Origin: Glutamicibacter protophormiae
Lineage (GTDB): Bacteria; Actinomycetota; Actinomycetes; Actinomycetales; Micrococcaceae
DNA: 64,000 nt
Assembly: GCF_014647495.1 (NCBI RefSeq)
Contig: NZ_BMPH01000010.1
Location: 1-64,000, forward strand
Reading direction: 5' to 3'
Shown here in pieces: positions 8,042-17,049 of the stretch. The translations under genes were made by a program, and so were the position numbers. Each line of letters starts with the position of its first letter. Position 1 is the stretch's first letter. The notes below the pieces were generated by a model. That model saw only the letters and a list, made by a program, of their open reading frames with translations, did no database searches and was not told the origin of the DNA.

Positions 8042-11000
8042 TCAGAGTTTCCCGTCGAGGTAGAGCTCCAGAAGCACTTCCTGCATTCGCGGCGCGTACT
8101 CCAGGGACTCGAAGGCGCTGCCGGTGCGGGTGTCCTGACGCTGGACGATTTCTGCTCCCAGCAGCTTAGCCAGCACCGTCGGTTGCCACTCACCGGGCCT
8201 GCCGGCCAGCACCCCGGCATCACGCAGACGCTCGTTCATCCGCTGGGCCTTGAGCTGCGCGTCTTCGTCCCTCAGCTGCCCAGCACTGCGCCAGCGGTTC
8301 AGCAATGCGCTGGCAGTCAGCGTCCGGACGGGCGCCGGTTCCGCGTCGGCCACCGGCATCCGCGGCGCCGGGGCGGGCTGCACAAGCACCGGTTCCGCTC
8401 CTTCGGCCGCCGGGCCGGCCGCAGCCTCGGGAGGATCCAGCGGGATCCTGGTCGCGTGGCGGCCCATGGTTTCGAAGGCCTGCCCGTTGTTCCAGCGGTT
8501 GGCCGCCGCGAACACCACAAACAGGTCCTTGGCCCGGGAGACCGCCACGTTGAGCAGTTCGTGGTTGGCCTCGATGAACCCGGCTTGGCCGCTGTTCTGC
8601 CCATAGGTTGCGGAGAACAAGACGATGGGCCGCTCCGCGCCCTGCAGCCGATGCGCGGTGCCGACGGCAACTTTCGAGGCAAGATCCGCCGGAATGCCCC
8701 GGGAAGCATCGGCTTGGCTAACTGCTTTCGCGATCTCCCGTTCGATGAGCCGCGCTTGGGCGCTGAAGGGGGTCACGACGCCGATGAGCTCGCCGCCGGC
8801 CGCTTTCTTGTTCAGTGAGGAATGCCGCGGGTTGTAGATCTCGAAATAGCGGGCATAGTTCTCCACGATCCACCGGGCAATGGCCTTCGCCTCGGCCTCG
8901 TTCCGGCGGCTGGAACCGGACGGAGAGTCGAAGGATCCAGGCACGTCGTGCCAGGCGAACGCCGCCTCCGCACCGTTGAGCGGGGAATTATCCGCTGGCC
9001 GGCGGGGTACCAGCAGGCCCTCGTAGAGCAGCTCGTTGCAGAACCCGATGATCTGCGGGTGGCAGCGGAAGTGCTCGCTGAGGAACAGTCCCGGATGCCC
9101 GTCCCCGTACTGCCACTTGGAGGCGTAGCTGGCGGCCTTCATCAGGCTGGACGGGGCGGAGCACGTCAGCCCGCGCTCCCGCAGATCGCCCCACCAGCCG
9201 GCGGTGTCGATGCCTGCCGATGCGGCGACCTCCTCGTCGCTGAGCTCATCGATGTTCCACACCGGAGAGATCTGCTTGGTATCCCCCACGATGACCGCGC
9301 GCTGGGCCAAGGCCAGGGCCGGCAGCCCCAGCGGCGTGTCGACCTGCCCCGCCTCGTCGATGATCAACAAGTCGGCGCGTTCCAGGTCGAATTGATACGG
9401 TTCACCGGGCTTGATGTAGAGCTTGAAGTACTTCGGCATCTGGTAGAGCGTCATCACGAAGCACGGGGTCAAGGCCGCGGCCTGGCGCCAGTAGCGGTCC
9501 ATGACGCGCCGCGTGTTCTTCTTGCGGTCCTCGGCATCCAGCAGATCCTCGGCCAGCAGCCACTGCGCTTCGTAGTAGTGGACCGCCAACCAGAACTGGG
9601 CGTAGCGCAGGGTGAGGTCCAGTTTCTCGTCCAGTTCCTTCAGGTTCTGCGATTCCTTCACCTCGTCGACGCCCTCGATGAGGCGGCCGAAGCGGGAGGA
9701 TTCCACACCCGCGCACACCCGCTGGAATTCTTCCGAGGGGCCTTGGGACGCCATGACCTGCAGCAAACGGATCCGTTCGTAGTCCAATTCCGAGAGCGCG
9801 TCGTGGATCCAGTCGCACAGACCTGCGATGTCGTTCGGTGCGCCGAAGTACCTTTGCGCGCTGTAGACGAAGTGGTCCCGCGCGCCGGCCCGGTAGACCT
9901 CGCCGCTGTAGGCGGCATAGGTCTCGCCCTTGTTGAGCTGCTCGACCAGATATTGCCCTTTTGCTTCCTTGAGTTTTCCCGCGGCCGGGCAGTACACGGC
10001 CAGCGAACCCAGCGTGCTCCCGGCGAGCGCCAAACCGTCCTGTTCCTGCGGCAGCCAGCGGTAGTCCAGGATTCCCGGTTTGACCTTGGCCACCGAGGCA
10101 AAGGAATTGATGATGTTGGTGACTGCCTGATTGTTCGTCGAGGCCCCCACGATCACCGGCGGCGCGGCCTTCTCCAGCGCGCGGCGGGTGATCATGTTGG
10201 CGACGATGGCCTGCAGCATCGTGGTCTTGCCGGTCCCGGGCGGGCCGCTGACGGCGGTGACGTCGCCGCGACCCGAGGCAAGGAACGCGTGGACCGCGCG
10301 GCGCTGCGAATCGGTCAACGGATCGCCGTTGTCCATCGATCCGCAGGATTCCTTGGCGCTGCGGTAGAGCCCGCCGGCATCATGGATCGAGAGCTCTGAA
10401 CGGCGTTCGCCCACCCACCCGGTGGCCGTGCTGTTCAGAAGCGGCGGAAGGGACTCCTGTGCTGACAGGAAATCGTAGAGGTCCAGCAGGGGCTTCACGG
10501 CGATGAAGCGTTCGTGTTCCTGGATATAGCAGTACTCGGTGGCGACGTCGAGTCCATCGGCTTGCCCCTTGAGGGCGAAATCTTCCGGAGCGGAGCCCGA
10601 AACCTTGGTGAACAGCGTGTCGGCCATGCCCACCGCATCGGCGAACGACTCGGCCTGGGAAATGGCGGCGTTGGCCTCGGTGCGCAGGTAGTGCCAGAAC
10701 TTCTCTTGCGGGCCCGCCATGACTTCCAGCCCGTCGCTGGTATCCGATGCCAGCCGATCCGCAGGGATCCACGGCGAGGTGCCCTGGTCGAATTGCGGCA
10801 GCAAGCGGCCATCCCGATACAGCTGGGCTGCAAGCAGCAGCAGTCCGCTGTGCCCGGATTCCTTGTACTCGGTGGAGAGCAGGGAGATGGCCACTGGCAG
10901 AGGCTTGTCCTGGTCGTCTGACCCGTGCCGTCCCGAATTCCTGTCGTGGGCTTCGAAGAGCCTGAGCGCTTCCTCAGGTGCGATGACGCCGGTGAGCAGC

Positions 11001-11113
11001 TCGGCGCGAGGCACGGCGATGAAGGTGGAGGATTTCTCGAAGACCACCGATTCCAGCTGGCCGCGCCTGAGCACTCGCGAGAAATAGTCTGCGATTGTTC
11101 GGGTATCGTGCAC
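8042..11113 (-). CDS. UPF1/DNA2-like superfamily 1 helicase
   Basis: A 1023-residue protein with full SF1B helicase motifs. Walker A GPPGTGKTT is at about residue 290, preceded by a Q-motif (LTDSQRRAV); IDEAGQ (motif II) is near 585, followed by GDTKQISP (III), EHFRCHPQII (IV), TAHRLQGAE (V) and NVAVSRAKD (VI). About 290 residues before the ATPase and 110 after it match nothing I know; the tail looks winged-helix-like. The GTG at 11113 is preceded by GGGAG about seven bases away. It stands alone between the SCO1664 operon and a phosphoesterase gene. No nuclease motif was seen. Confidence 0.85.
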   Translation of the reverse strand: MHDTRTIADYFSRVLRRGQLESVVFEKSSTFIAVPRAELLTGVIAPEEALRLFEAHDRNSGRHGSDDQDKPLPVAISLLSTEYKESGHSGLLLLAAQLYRDGRLLPQFDQGTSPWIPADRLASDTSDGLEVMAGPQEKFWHYLRTEANAAISQAESFADAVGMADTLFTKVSGSAPEDFALKGQADGLDVATEYCYIQEHERFIAVKPLLDLYDFLSAQESLPPLLNSTATGWVGERRSELSIHDAGGLYRSAKESCGSMDNGDPLTDSQRRAVHAFLASGRGDVTAVSGPPGTGKTTMLQAIVANMITRRALEKAAPPVIVGASTNNQAVTNIINSFASVAKVKPGILDYRWLPQEQDGLALAGSTLGSLAVYCPAAGKLKEAKGQYLVEQLNKGETYAAYSGEVYRAGARDHFVYSAQRYFGAPNDIAGLCDWIHDALSELDYERIRLLQVMASQGPSEEFQRVCAGVESSRFGRLIEGVDEVKESQNLKELDEKLDLTLRYAQFWLAVHYYEAQWLLAEDLLDAEDRKKNTRRVMDRYWRQAAALTPCFVMTLYQMPKYFKLYIKPGEPYQFDLERADLLIIDEAGQVDTPLGLPALALAQRAVIVGDTKQISPVWNIDELSDEEVAASAGIDTAGWWGDLRERGLTCSAPSSLMKAASYASKWQYGDGHPGLFLSEHFRCHPQIIGFCNELLYEGLLVPRRPADNSPLNGAEAAFAWHDVPGSFDSPSGSSRRNEAEAKAIARWIVENYARYFEIYNPRHSSLNKKAAGGELIGVVTPFSAQARLIEREIAKAVSQADASRGIPADLASKVAVGTAHRLQGAERPIVLFSATYGQNSGQAGFIEANHELLNVAVSRAKDLFVVFAAANRWNNGQAFETMGRHATRIPLDPPEAAAGPAAEGAEPVLVQPAPAPRMPVADAEPAPVRTLTASALLNRWRSAGQLRDEDAQLKAQRMNERLRDAGVLAGRPGEWQPTVLAKLLGAEIVQRQDTRTGSAFESLEYAPRMQEVLLELYLDGKL

Positions 11114-11386
11114 TTTGGCTCCCTGCGGTTCGCGGCAAGGCCATCCCCATCAACAGCTGGTGCGGACGAGTCGCCGTCCCCACTGCCTCACCGGACCGGC
11201 AAGCACAGCCCCCGGTTCCAGCTCCTGATGAGGCAAATAACTTCACCTCAGCGGACTTTTTCACAGACTAGCAGTCGTCTAGTGGAATCTACCGGTCATC
11301 GGCCACGTCGATCCGCGGCATCGGCGGCCCTGTCCGCGAGGGTCGAGACGAGGCTGTCCGTGCGTTCGACGCTCTGCGGCGCGTCA

Positions 11387-11920
11387 TCAGGCCTGGCTGC
11401 GTCGTACGTCCATGCCTGATTCGGCGAGCAGCAAGCTTTCCTGGCTCTGCGGCCGGTAGTACTCTGCACGGAATGCCGTGAACTCTTTCAGGTGCGGGGA
11501 AACCAGCTCATCCATGGCACGCAGGTAGTCCGGCACGATGTCCCGTGGCAGCCGCAAACCCATCGTCAGGTGCGGTGTCCAGCGCGGCCCCCTGCCCGCA
11601 GGATTCAGTGCGCTGATGCTCCGGGCTGCGATCTCCAACTCGTCGCTGGCCTCCAGCAGCCACGCCACGGTCTGCTTGCGTTTCGTCCCGAACACCACGG
11701 CGCCCACCCTGGTGAGCGTGGATGGAATGACCGCTGGCAGGAGCTCCGCTGCGCTGGCGACCACCTCCGGCGCCATGGCGGGGGCGAAGGTGATGGTGAT
11801 GTGGGGTGTCTGCTGCTGCCGGGGAAAACCCCGCTGTTCCAGCTGCGCAAAGATTTCCCGGATCGACTGCTCTTGTGCCTCGGGCAGGCGCAACAAGATG
11901 TTCTCCGGCGACCGGCTCAT
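11387..11920 (-). CDS. 2H phosphoesterase / 2'-5' RNA ligase family protein
   Basis: A 177-residue protein with the two H-x-T/S signatures of the 2H phosphoesterase fold, HITITF and HLTMGL, spaced as in LigT/ThpR-type proteins. Such proteins open 2',3'-cyclic phosphates or join RNA ends by 2'-5' bonds; which applies here is unknown. The ATG at 11920 is chosen because GGGGAGG lies six bases upstream. Another small phosphate-handling protein gene lies 89 bases upstream on the same strand. Confidence 0.82.
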   Translation of the reverse strand: MSRSPENILLRLPEAQEQSIREIFAQLEQRGFPRQQQTPHITITFAPAMAPEVVASAAELLPAVIPSTLTRVGAVVFGTKRKQTVAWLLEASDELEIAARSISALNPAGRGPRWTPHLTMGLRLPRDIVPDYLRAMDELVSPHLKEFTAFRAEYYRPQSQESLLLAESGMDVRRSQA

Positions 11921-12009
11921 CAAGTTCCTCCCCTGCACAGGTGACATGGTCTGGGTCCCAACTTACCAAGCCCGAAAGTTCTCCGGCGATCGCCGCAGTG
12001 GATTGCCGG

Positions 12010-12447
12010 TCACCCTCGCAGTGACGCAGCCACTTCCAAAACCCAGCGCTCCTGTGCAGATGTTTCAACAGCCCGGCGGTGGTAATGCTCCCGCACCCAA
12101 GCCACGGCATCCTCCGCCGGGATCCCGCTCATCACTGCCAATACCGACAGGGCCGCCCCGGTACGGCCGAAGCCTGCGCCGCAGGCAATCTCCACCCGCT
12201 GTGTTGCAGAGCGTTCGCGGGCCTCGTGCAGGGCCGCCACCACCTCATCGGTGGAATCGGGCAGCCGGAAATCCCGCCAGCGCACCCAGCGGTGCTCGAT
12301 TGCTCCCGCCGGGGGTCGACGACCGGTGAGGTATACGCCGAAGTCCGCGGCAGGCGCCGGTCGCCGCAACGAGCGCAGCCCGCGTCCCCTGATCTGCCGT
12401 CCATCGGGGAATTCGACGATTCCCCGGCCCGGTTCCCACTGTGCCAT
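12010..12447 (-). CDS. Protein-tyrosine/dual-specificity phosphatase-like protein
   Basis: A 145-residue protein with a cysteine-phosphatase P-loop, CGAGFGRTG (C-x5-R followed by T), preceded by VEIA instead of the usual His, and an upstream WRDFRLPDS segment that could supply the general-acid aspartate. The His before the catalytic Cys is Ala, so activity should not be assumed. The ATG at 12447 has GGGAGG seven bases upstream. It lies just before the 2H phosphoesterase gene on the same strand and is divergent from the flavin monooxygenase gene. Confidence 0.75.
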   Translation of the reverse strand: MAQWEPGRGIVEFPDGRQIRGRGLRSLRRPAPAADFGVYLTGRRPPAGAIEHRWVRWRDFRLPDSTDEVVAALHEARERSATQRVEIACGAGFGRTGAALSVLAVMSGIPAEDAVAWVREHYHRRAVETSAQERWVLEVAASLRG

Positions 12448-12650
12448 GTATCCGCCTCCCGCTTCTTCGTGCAGCGCCAAGAAGCCCAGCTCCCGCGCCT
12501 ATTCATCATGGCTCAACATTGGCCTGCCCCTGCGTCGAGCACAAGCACCCGCAATTCACTGGGCGCCATCGGTGCAGCGCCCTTGCCCACCACCCGCGCA
12601 AAAGACTAGCGTGGCCAGCAAGGCCTCACCCGGTGACCAGGGAGCAAAAA

Positions 12651-13922
12651 ATGCGGCAACTTCCCCGACGAAACACCACCTGCGTCATCGCCGGCGGCGG
12701 ACCGTCCGGCATCGTGCTGGGGCTGCTGCTTGCCCGAGCCGGTATAGAGGTCACGGTACTGGAAAAGCACGCCGATTTCCTGCGCGACTTCCGTGGGGAC
12801 ACAGTGCACCCCACGACGTTGGGGCTGCTTGACGATCTGGGGATTTTCGGACGGTTCGAACAGCTTCCGCAGTCCAAGGTCCGACGCGTCCAGTTCCCCG
12901 GTGCCGATGGGAAAGAGATCACGGTGGCCGATTTCGGACGCCTTCCGCTTCGCCACCGGTATGTGGCTATGGTGCCGCAATGGGACCTGCTCACGTTGCT
13001 GGCCGACACGGCACTGGCCGAATCCTGTTTCACGCTGCTGACCGAGCACGAGGTCACCGGCGTACTGCGCGAGAACGGCCGGGTCGTCGGGCTGTCCTAC
13101 CGTTGCCCGGATGGCGTGGGCGAGGTGGCCGCAGACTTGACGGTGGCTTGCGACGGGCGCTGGTCGACGGTGCGCCGGGATCTGGGGCTGGAGGCCAAAG
13201 AATTCCCGGTCGGATTCGATGTGTGGTGGTACCGGTTGCCTACCGACAAACGGGTCGGTGAGTCGCTGCTGCCAAGAATCCACGAGGGACAAGTAGCCAT
13301 CGGAATCCCCCGCCGCGGTTATCTGCAGGTGGCGCAGCTGGGTCGCAAGGGCGAGGATGCATTGCTCCGCGCCCGCGGCATTGAAGCCTTCAGGGACGCG
13401 GCGGCCCGCATTTTCCCGGAGCTGGCCGAGGATGTCGGGCGGCTCGACTCAATGGACGCGGTCAAGCACCTGGATGTCAGGGTGGATCGGCTGCGCACAT
13501 GGCACTCTCCCGGTGCCCTCTGCCTGGGCGACGCGGCGCACGCCATGTCGCCGGTGGGCGGTGTAGGCATCAACCTGGCCATCCAAGACGCGGTGGCCGC
13601 CGCCCGGATCTTGGCCCGGCCCCTGGGCGCCGGAAGCTTCCGGGACGGCAGCGCCGACCGGTTCCTGGCGAAGGTGCAACGGCGGCGCAACAGCCCGGCG
13701 GCAATCATCCAGGCAGTGCAGCGAATCATGCATGCGGCCGCCATCGTGCCTGCACTCCGCGGCGAATTCAACAGACCGCCGAAGTGGTTTGGAACCATGT
13801 TCGCCAAGATGCCGTTCCTCAGTGCCCTTCCGGCACTGGTCATCGGCATCGGGCCACGCCCGGAAAAGGCTCCTGCCTGGGCCCGCCGCTTCGCCCCGCC
13901 GCCACAGCACAACAACAGTTGA
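12651..13922 (+). CDS. FAD-dependent monooxygenase (PHBH-like)
   Basis: A 423-residue group A flavin monooxygenase. The N-terminal dinucleotide site is IAGGGPSGIVLG, the next family motif is FRGDTVHPTTLGLLDDLG, the DG motif is in VACDGRWSTVR, and the GD motif is CLGDAAHAMSPVGGVG. Relatives hydroxylate aromatic substrates with NAD(P)H and O2; the substrate here cannot be assigned. The ATG at 12651 has GGAG upstream. It is apparently monocistronic, and no aromatic degradation genes are adjacent. Confidence 0.87.
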   Translation: MRQLPRRNTTCVIAGGGPSGIVLGLLLARAGIEVTVLEKHADFLRDFRGDTVHPTTLGLLDDLGIFGRFEQLPQSKVRRVQFPGADGKEITVADFGRLPLRHRYVAMVPQWDLLTLLADTALAESCFTLLTEHEVTGVLRENGRVVGLSYRCPDGVGEVAADLTVACDGRWSTVRRDLGLEAKEFPVGFDVWWYRLPTDKRVGESLLPRIHEGQVAIGIPRRGYLQVAQLGRKGEDALLRARGIEAFRDAAARIFPELAEDVGRLDSMDAVKHLDVRVDRLRTWHSPGALCLGDAAHAMSPVGGVGINLAIQDAVAAARILARPLGAGSFRDGSADRFLAKVQRRRNSPAAIIQAVQRIMHAAAIVPALRGEFNRPPKWFGTMFAKMPFLSALPALVIGIGPRPEKAPAWARRFAPPPQHNNS

Positions 13923-14192
13923 GCTGCCCCGCAGCTCACACAGAGATTTTGCGGCGGTTCACCACAGAAACTCTGTCCGGCGGGTCGAAGGGCTGCAATA
14001 TACACGTTTGCCTGCGCGACAAGTTGTTCGTCGGTAAAGCGCTGGCCGTATCGCTCGACGTTGAGCGTCGGATGCGGATCGCTGACGAGCGTTGCGCCAT
14101 TTCCCTTGGCTGAAGCGCGCTGTGTCGTCGTCCGAATGCAGAAGTCCGGCTGCGTCCCGAGCACCGGTGTGGGGCCTGCACGGTTTCAGCCG

Positions 14193-14498
14193 TCAGGCAA
14201 CCTGCACGCGTTCATCGCCCAGCACATACTCGAGCGATAGCTCGCCACCGACAGCTTCGAGATAACCACGGATCGTGCTGACTTTCGCGCTCTCAATGTC
14301 GCCATGCTCGATCTTCGATACCTGGCGCTGCCCGACGCCGATGCGCTCGGCGAGCTGCGCTTGAGTCAGCCCTGTTTGTTCGCGCAGCTCCCGGAGTCGG
14401 TAGGCTCGAACTTCCGCGAGCATGCGTGCCTTGTACGATTCTATTTCCGCACCATCAGCGGGATACTTCTGCATGAGTTCTTCAAGACTCAGTGCCAT
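14193..14498 (-). CDS. XRE-family antitoxin (HigA-like), toxin partner decayed
   Basis: A 101-residue protein with an N-terminal helical part (ARMLAEVRAYRLRELREQ) and a clear helix-turn-helix, LTQAQLAERIGVGQRQVSKIEHG, at about residues 44-66. It is the antitoxin of the Gp49-like HigB/HigA type, in which the toxin gene comes first. An ATG at 14498 gives the usual family length; an ATG at 14513 would overlap the toxin stop. The toxin gene upstream is broken, so this is now an orphan DNA-binding protein. A likely autoregulatory operator lies at 14858-14875. Confidence 0.85.
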   Translation of the reverse strand: MALSLEELMQKYPADGAEIESYKARMLAEVRAYRLRELREQTGLTQAQLAERIGVGQRQVSKIEHGDIESAKVSTIRGYLEAVGGELSLEYVLGDERVQVA

Positions 14499-14503
14499 CG
14501 TGA

Positions 14504-14847
14504 TCACTTGCATTTCAACGAAACGATGTGACAGTCGAGCAATCCATCTGCGATCGGAATATTCCTGCGGTACCGGCGTCCCCAGTTTCCTGTCTTATCA
14601 CCGGCTACGAGCATGATCGCCGGTCATTACGGATCGAAAGCGAACGTAGCTCGCTTCGCCCGGTCGAGCCGGGCTGCAGCTCTTTGAGGTTCCGATGCCG
14701 TGATGCTGTCACCGTATCAACAATCGGTCGGCCGAGTTCCGGACTACTCTCCTCAGGCAATAGAAGTGCCGCGAATACCTGCGCTCTCGATCCGGCATCC
14801 AGCGACGCAATCCAATCCTCGATCAGCGCCGCATCGATGCTCCACAT
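14504..14847 (-). pseudogene. HigB-like toxin, frameshifted and with two stop codons
   Basis: The first frame reads MWSIDAALIEDWIASLD through GRPIVDTV and RHRNLKELQPGSTGRSELR, the standard start of Gp49-like HigB toxins. About 14640 the frame breaks; a second frame resumes with FAFDP, then TAA and TGA in succession, then AIMLVAGDKTGNWGRRYRRN and GLLDCHI to a stop at 14504. The span of 344 bases equals 114 codons plus two bases, so a single-base indel is implied; intact family members are about 114 residues. The good ribosome site (AGGGGG) and the operator remain. The toxin must be non-functional unless this is a sequencing error. Confidence 0.88.
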
Positions 14848-14857
14848 ATCCCCCTAG

Positions 14858-14875
14858 TAGAACTTACAAGGTCTA
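14858..14875. promoter_or_regulatory. Probable operator of the HigBA-like locus
   Basis: An 18-bp imperfect palindrome, TAGAACTTACAAGGTCTA, with seven of nine base pairs symmetric, lying 10 bases before the toxin start codon. Position and symmetry fit an XRE antitoxin operator; this is inference from layout. Confidence 0.45.
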
Positions 14876-14965
14876 AGGGTAATGGGCCGGCCGGCTGACT
14901 AACCTCTACATGTCGAAACGGAACTCGACCGAGTTCCAACACCGCCCATCGTCATGGGCAACATT

Positions 14966-15322
14966 TCACGGCGTGGAGTCGACAACGCAGAATCGGTTGC
15001 CTTCGGGATCTTCCATGATGATGTAGTCGGCATCCGCTGGTCGACCATCCCAGTGCACTTCACGGGCTCCGAGCGCCGTCAGCCGAGCCACATCGGCAAG
15101 CTGGTTGTCGGAATACAGGTCTAGGTGCAGCCGAGGCGGAAGGACACGCTGCGAATGAACGGCATCCAAGGAGACGTTCGGCCCCGTACCTTCGCGAGGA
15201 GTGAGGACCACGAAATCCGGCGAAGCAGGCTCTCTCACCGTGTAGCCCAGAGCTTCCGTCCAAAACCGGGACAGCGCATCGATGTCATCGACACGAATCA
15301 CGATCGATCCCACGCTCAACAT
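14966..15322 (-). CDS. VOC/glyoxalase-superfamily protein
   Basis: A 118-residue protein with the two beta-alpha-beta-beta-beta modules of the VOC fold: SIVIRVDDIDALSRFWTEALGY at the start, HLDLYSDN in the second module, and MEDPEGNRFCVV at the C terminus. Metal-ligand positions (His in HLDLY, Glu in the late EDPEGN region) are present, so a metal-dependent lyase or dioxygenase or an antibiotic-binding role are all possible. The ATG at 15322 is the family-like start; ATGs at 15340 and 15418 are in frame but have no better ribosome site. Confidence 0.75.
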   Translation of the reverse strand: MLSVGSIVIRVDDIDALSRFWTEALGYTVREPASPDFVVLTPREGTGPNVSLDAVHSQRVLPPRLHLDLYSDNQLADVARLTALGAREVHWDGRPADADYIIMEDPEGNRFCVVDSTP

Positions 15323-15731
15323 AGCCACAAGAGTAGGCATGAGCATTACAGGTTGACAAGGGCAGGACCCGAATCTCGAAGCAAGGCTCATTGCAATCTC
15401 CGGGTCCGCTATGTCCATGCCACGGCTCTCCCAAAGGCCGACCTGCTCGGCCTACGACCCGTAGGTCTTGACGCCCCCGTCCATGAGCACCGCCTGAGAA
15501 GAATGAAGACCAACCTTGGATGTCCCGGAGTAGACGGAACCAGTCGAAGAAGCCCTGGCCTACCAGGCGCCAAAGCACTCGAAACAGGTGCAAGCCAGTT
15601 CGATCAGCGCTGGTTTTGCGCACGACTGAAGATGCATCGGGGCGCGGCTAGACCTCAACGGCCCGCTCACAGCATTGCCCGCAAGTACCATCCTGCGAAA
15701 GAGCCGAACAATCTCCAGGGAGGCAACAGCC
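15323..15731. other. Non-coding stretch before the first ychF relic
   Basis: About 410 bases with only shadow frames and no recognisable domain. A minus-strand frame at 15285-15623 is open but its composition is unlike a protein. No hairpin or repeat stands out. It probably belongs to the degraded accessory segment that follows. Confidence 0.4.
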
Positions 15732-16022
15732 TCATGTGTTGAAGCAGGACTCCACGACGTCGACGTCTCGCATGATGCAGTCCTTGCCTTGAATACAGGC
15801 CTTGCCAGCCGACTTGGTGCTGGCCCTCGAACCGGCGCCAGCCAGATCCTCGAATCCGATGACCTCTGCCTTGACGAAACCACGCTGGTTGCCGGTGTGG
15901 GTCACGCCGACCGCCTCGAGGGCGGTAGCCTCCTTGTGGACGGGCAGCCACACGATTCCTCCGGGCCTGCATTCGTGAAAATCAGCAGACCCTGAATGTC
16001 GCAGCTGACGCAGGCCAACTTG
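15732..16022 (-). pseudogene. Relic of the 3' end of ychF (copy 1)
   Basis: The minus strand encodes a decayed copy of the last 95 or so residues of YchF. One frame gives KLACVSCDIQGLL and TNAGPEES, where the real gene has KLARVGFDTLGLQ and TAGPKET. After a frameshift near 15960, a second frame gives EATALEAVGVTHT, QRGFVKAEVIGFEDL and KSAGKACIQGKDCIM, against EAAGVIHT, QRGFIKAEVIGFDDL and KSAGKARIEGKDYIM. The intact gene is 2 kb to the right in the same orientation. It cannot make a functional product. Confidence 0.88.
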
Positions 16023-16206
16023 CATCATCTATCGGCTCTCCGACGACGTGTTCCGCGAATTGGCCGCTACTGGGGCCTTCGATCAACGCCGACCCGTCGT
16101 GTCAACGAGCTCACGGAAGCATACGTACAGCTGGAATGAGCATCGTACTTGTGGAACAAAACCGAAGTCGCGATCGATAATCGGCCAGATGTGAAGAAAC
16201 AGCTCC
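16023..16206. other. Spacer between the two ychF relics
   Basis: About 180 bases of non-coding, visibly lower-G+C sequence between ychF relic copies 1 and 2. No domain, RNA gene or repeat is recognisable. Confidence 0.35.
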
Positions 16207-16298
16207 AGATGTGCGAATGCCCCGGATTCCAAAAGGAAACCGGGGCATTCACAGTGTTCAGGAATTAGACGTTGAAGCGGAACTCCACCACGTCGCCA
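16207..16298 (-). pseudogene. Relic of the ychF 3' end with its terminator (copy 2)
   Basis: Reading the minus strand, 16263-16298 encodes GDVVEFRFNV plus stop, identical in protein to the last ten residues of the intact YchF but with synonymous base changes. It is followed by a hairpin (arms 16215-16230 and 16235-16250, one mismatch) that corresponds in place and form to the terminator of the real gene at 17926-17955. Left of codon -10 the similarity stops abruptly. The synonymous differences suggest origin from a related but different ychF rather than a fresh duplication of the local gene. Confidence 0.85.
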
Positions 16299-16413
16299 CA
16301 CATACCAACCTTTGAGTGTCGACCCGTGGCCGCGCATCATTCCACTGCCCACCAGGCACCTCGTAGCAACCCTAGTCGGGCACCCAGTTGCGCCCGGTGC
16401 GATCGCTGCATAA

Positions 16414-16431
16414 AATGAACACAAGTTCATT
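16414..16431. promoter_or_regulatory. Palindromic operator of the TetR-GNAT operon
   Basis: AATGAAC-ACAA-GTTCATT is a perfect inverted repeat with seven-base arms and a four-base spacer. It ends 12 bases before the GTG of the TetR gene and overlaps its leader. Placement is typical of TetR autoregulation, so binding by that TetR protein would repress both genes. Confidence 0.65.
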
Positions 16432-16443
16432 GAAAGGATCATC

Positions 16444-17049
16444 GTGCCGCGGACGACGGAGCAGAACGAAGCGTTGCGCTCAGCCACGCGCTCTGCTGTG
16501 GAGACGGCTGCCGCGCGGGTGTTCGCACACCGCGGTTTCGCGGCCACGAACATGCGTCAGATCGCCGCCGAAGCGGGGATCAGCACCGGGTCGATCTACC
16601 GGCACTACGCGAGCAAGGAAGAGCTGTTCGATGAACTGATCGAACAGGCCTCGCGGGGGCTCGGGGCTGCCGCCGCGCAGCTCTCGACCGAAGGCGATCC
16701 GATCTCCATGATCCGATCCTTCACCGAGGTCTACGTGGCGGACCTCGCAGCGAACAACGGCGCGGCCGAGTTCTACATGATGATAAATCAGGGCGTCACG
16801 TCAAACACCCCGGAGGGAACCTCATCTCGGCTGGCCGCATCGCAGAGAGCCATCGGGCGGGCCTTCGCATCGCTTATCGCGCGAGGCCAGGCTAAGGGCC
16901 AGATCGCCAAGGGAGACTCCGCCCGACTGACCGCCCACTACTTCGCCATGCTTGCCGGCATCACCACGTTGCATGTTGCTCAGGGGGACGAATCTGCGGA
17001 GCCCGATGTCGACCTGATACTACGAATGTTCACAGGAGGACCCCGATGA
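16444..17049 (+). CDS. TetR family transcriptional regulator
   Basis: A 201-residue repressor. The DNA-binding domain occupies about residues 15-65 with ARVFAHRGFAATNMRQIAA, GISTGSIYRHYASKEELF; the rest is a helical ligand-binding and dimer domain of unknown ligand. The start is a GTG with AAAGGA upstream. Its TGA overlaps the ATG of the following acetyltransferase, forming a two-gene operon behind a palindromic operator. The pair sits between ychF relics and the real ychF, so it was probably acquired horizontally. Confidence 0.9.
   Translation: MPRTTEQNEALRSATRSAVETAAARVFAHRGFAATNMRQIAAEAGISTGSIYRHYASKEELFDELIEQASRGLGAAAAQLSTEGDPISMIRSFTEVYVADLAANNGAAEFYMMINQGVTSNTPEGTSSRLAASQRAIGRAFASLIARGQAKGQIAKGDSARLTAHYFAMLAGITTLHVAQGDESAEPDVDLILRMFTGGPR

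Noticed and set aside
16067-16553. Minus-strand frames of 61 and 156 codons across the second ychF relic
   Set aside because: They run through the relic terminator and antisense to the TetR gene; no domain.
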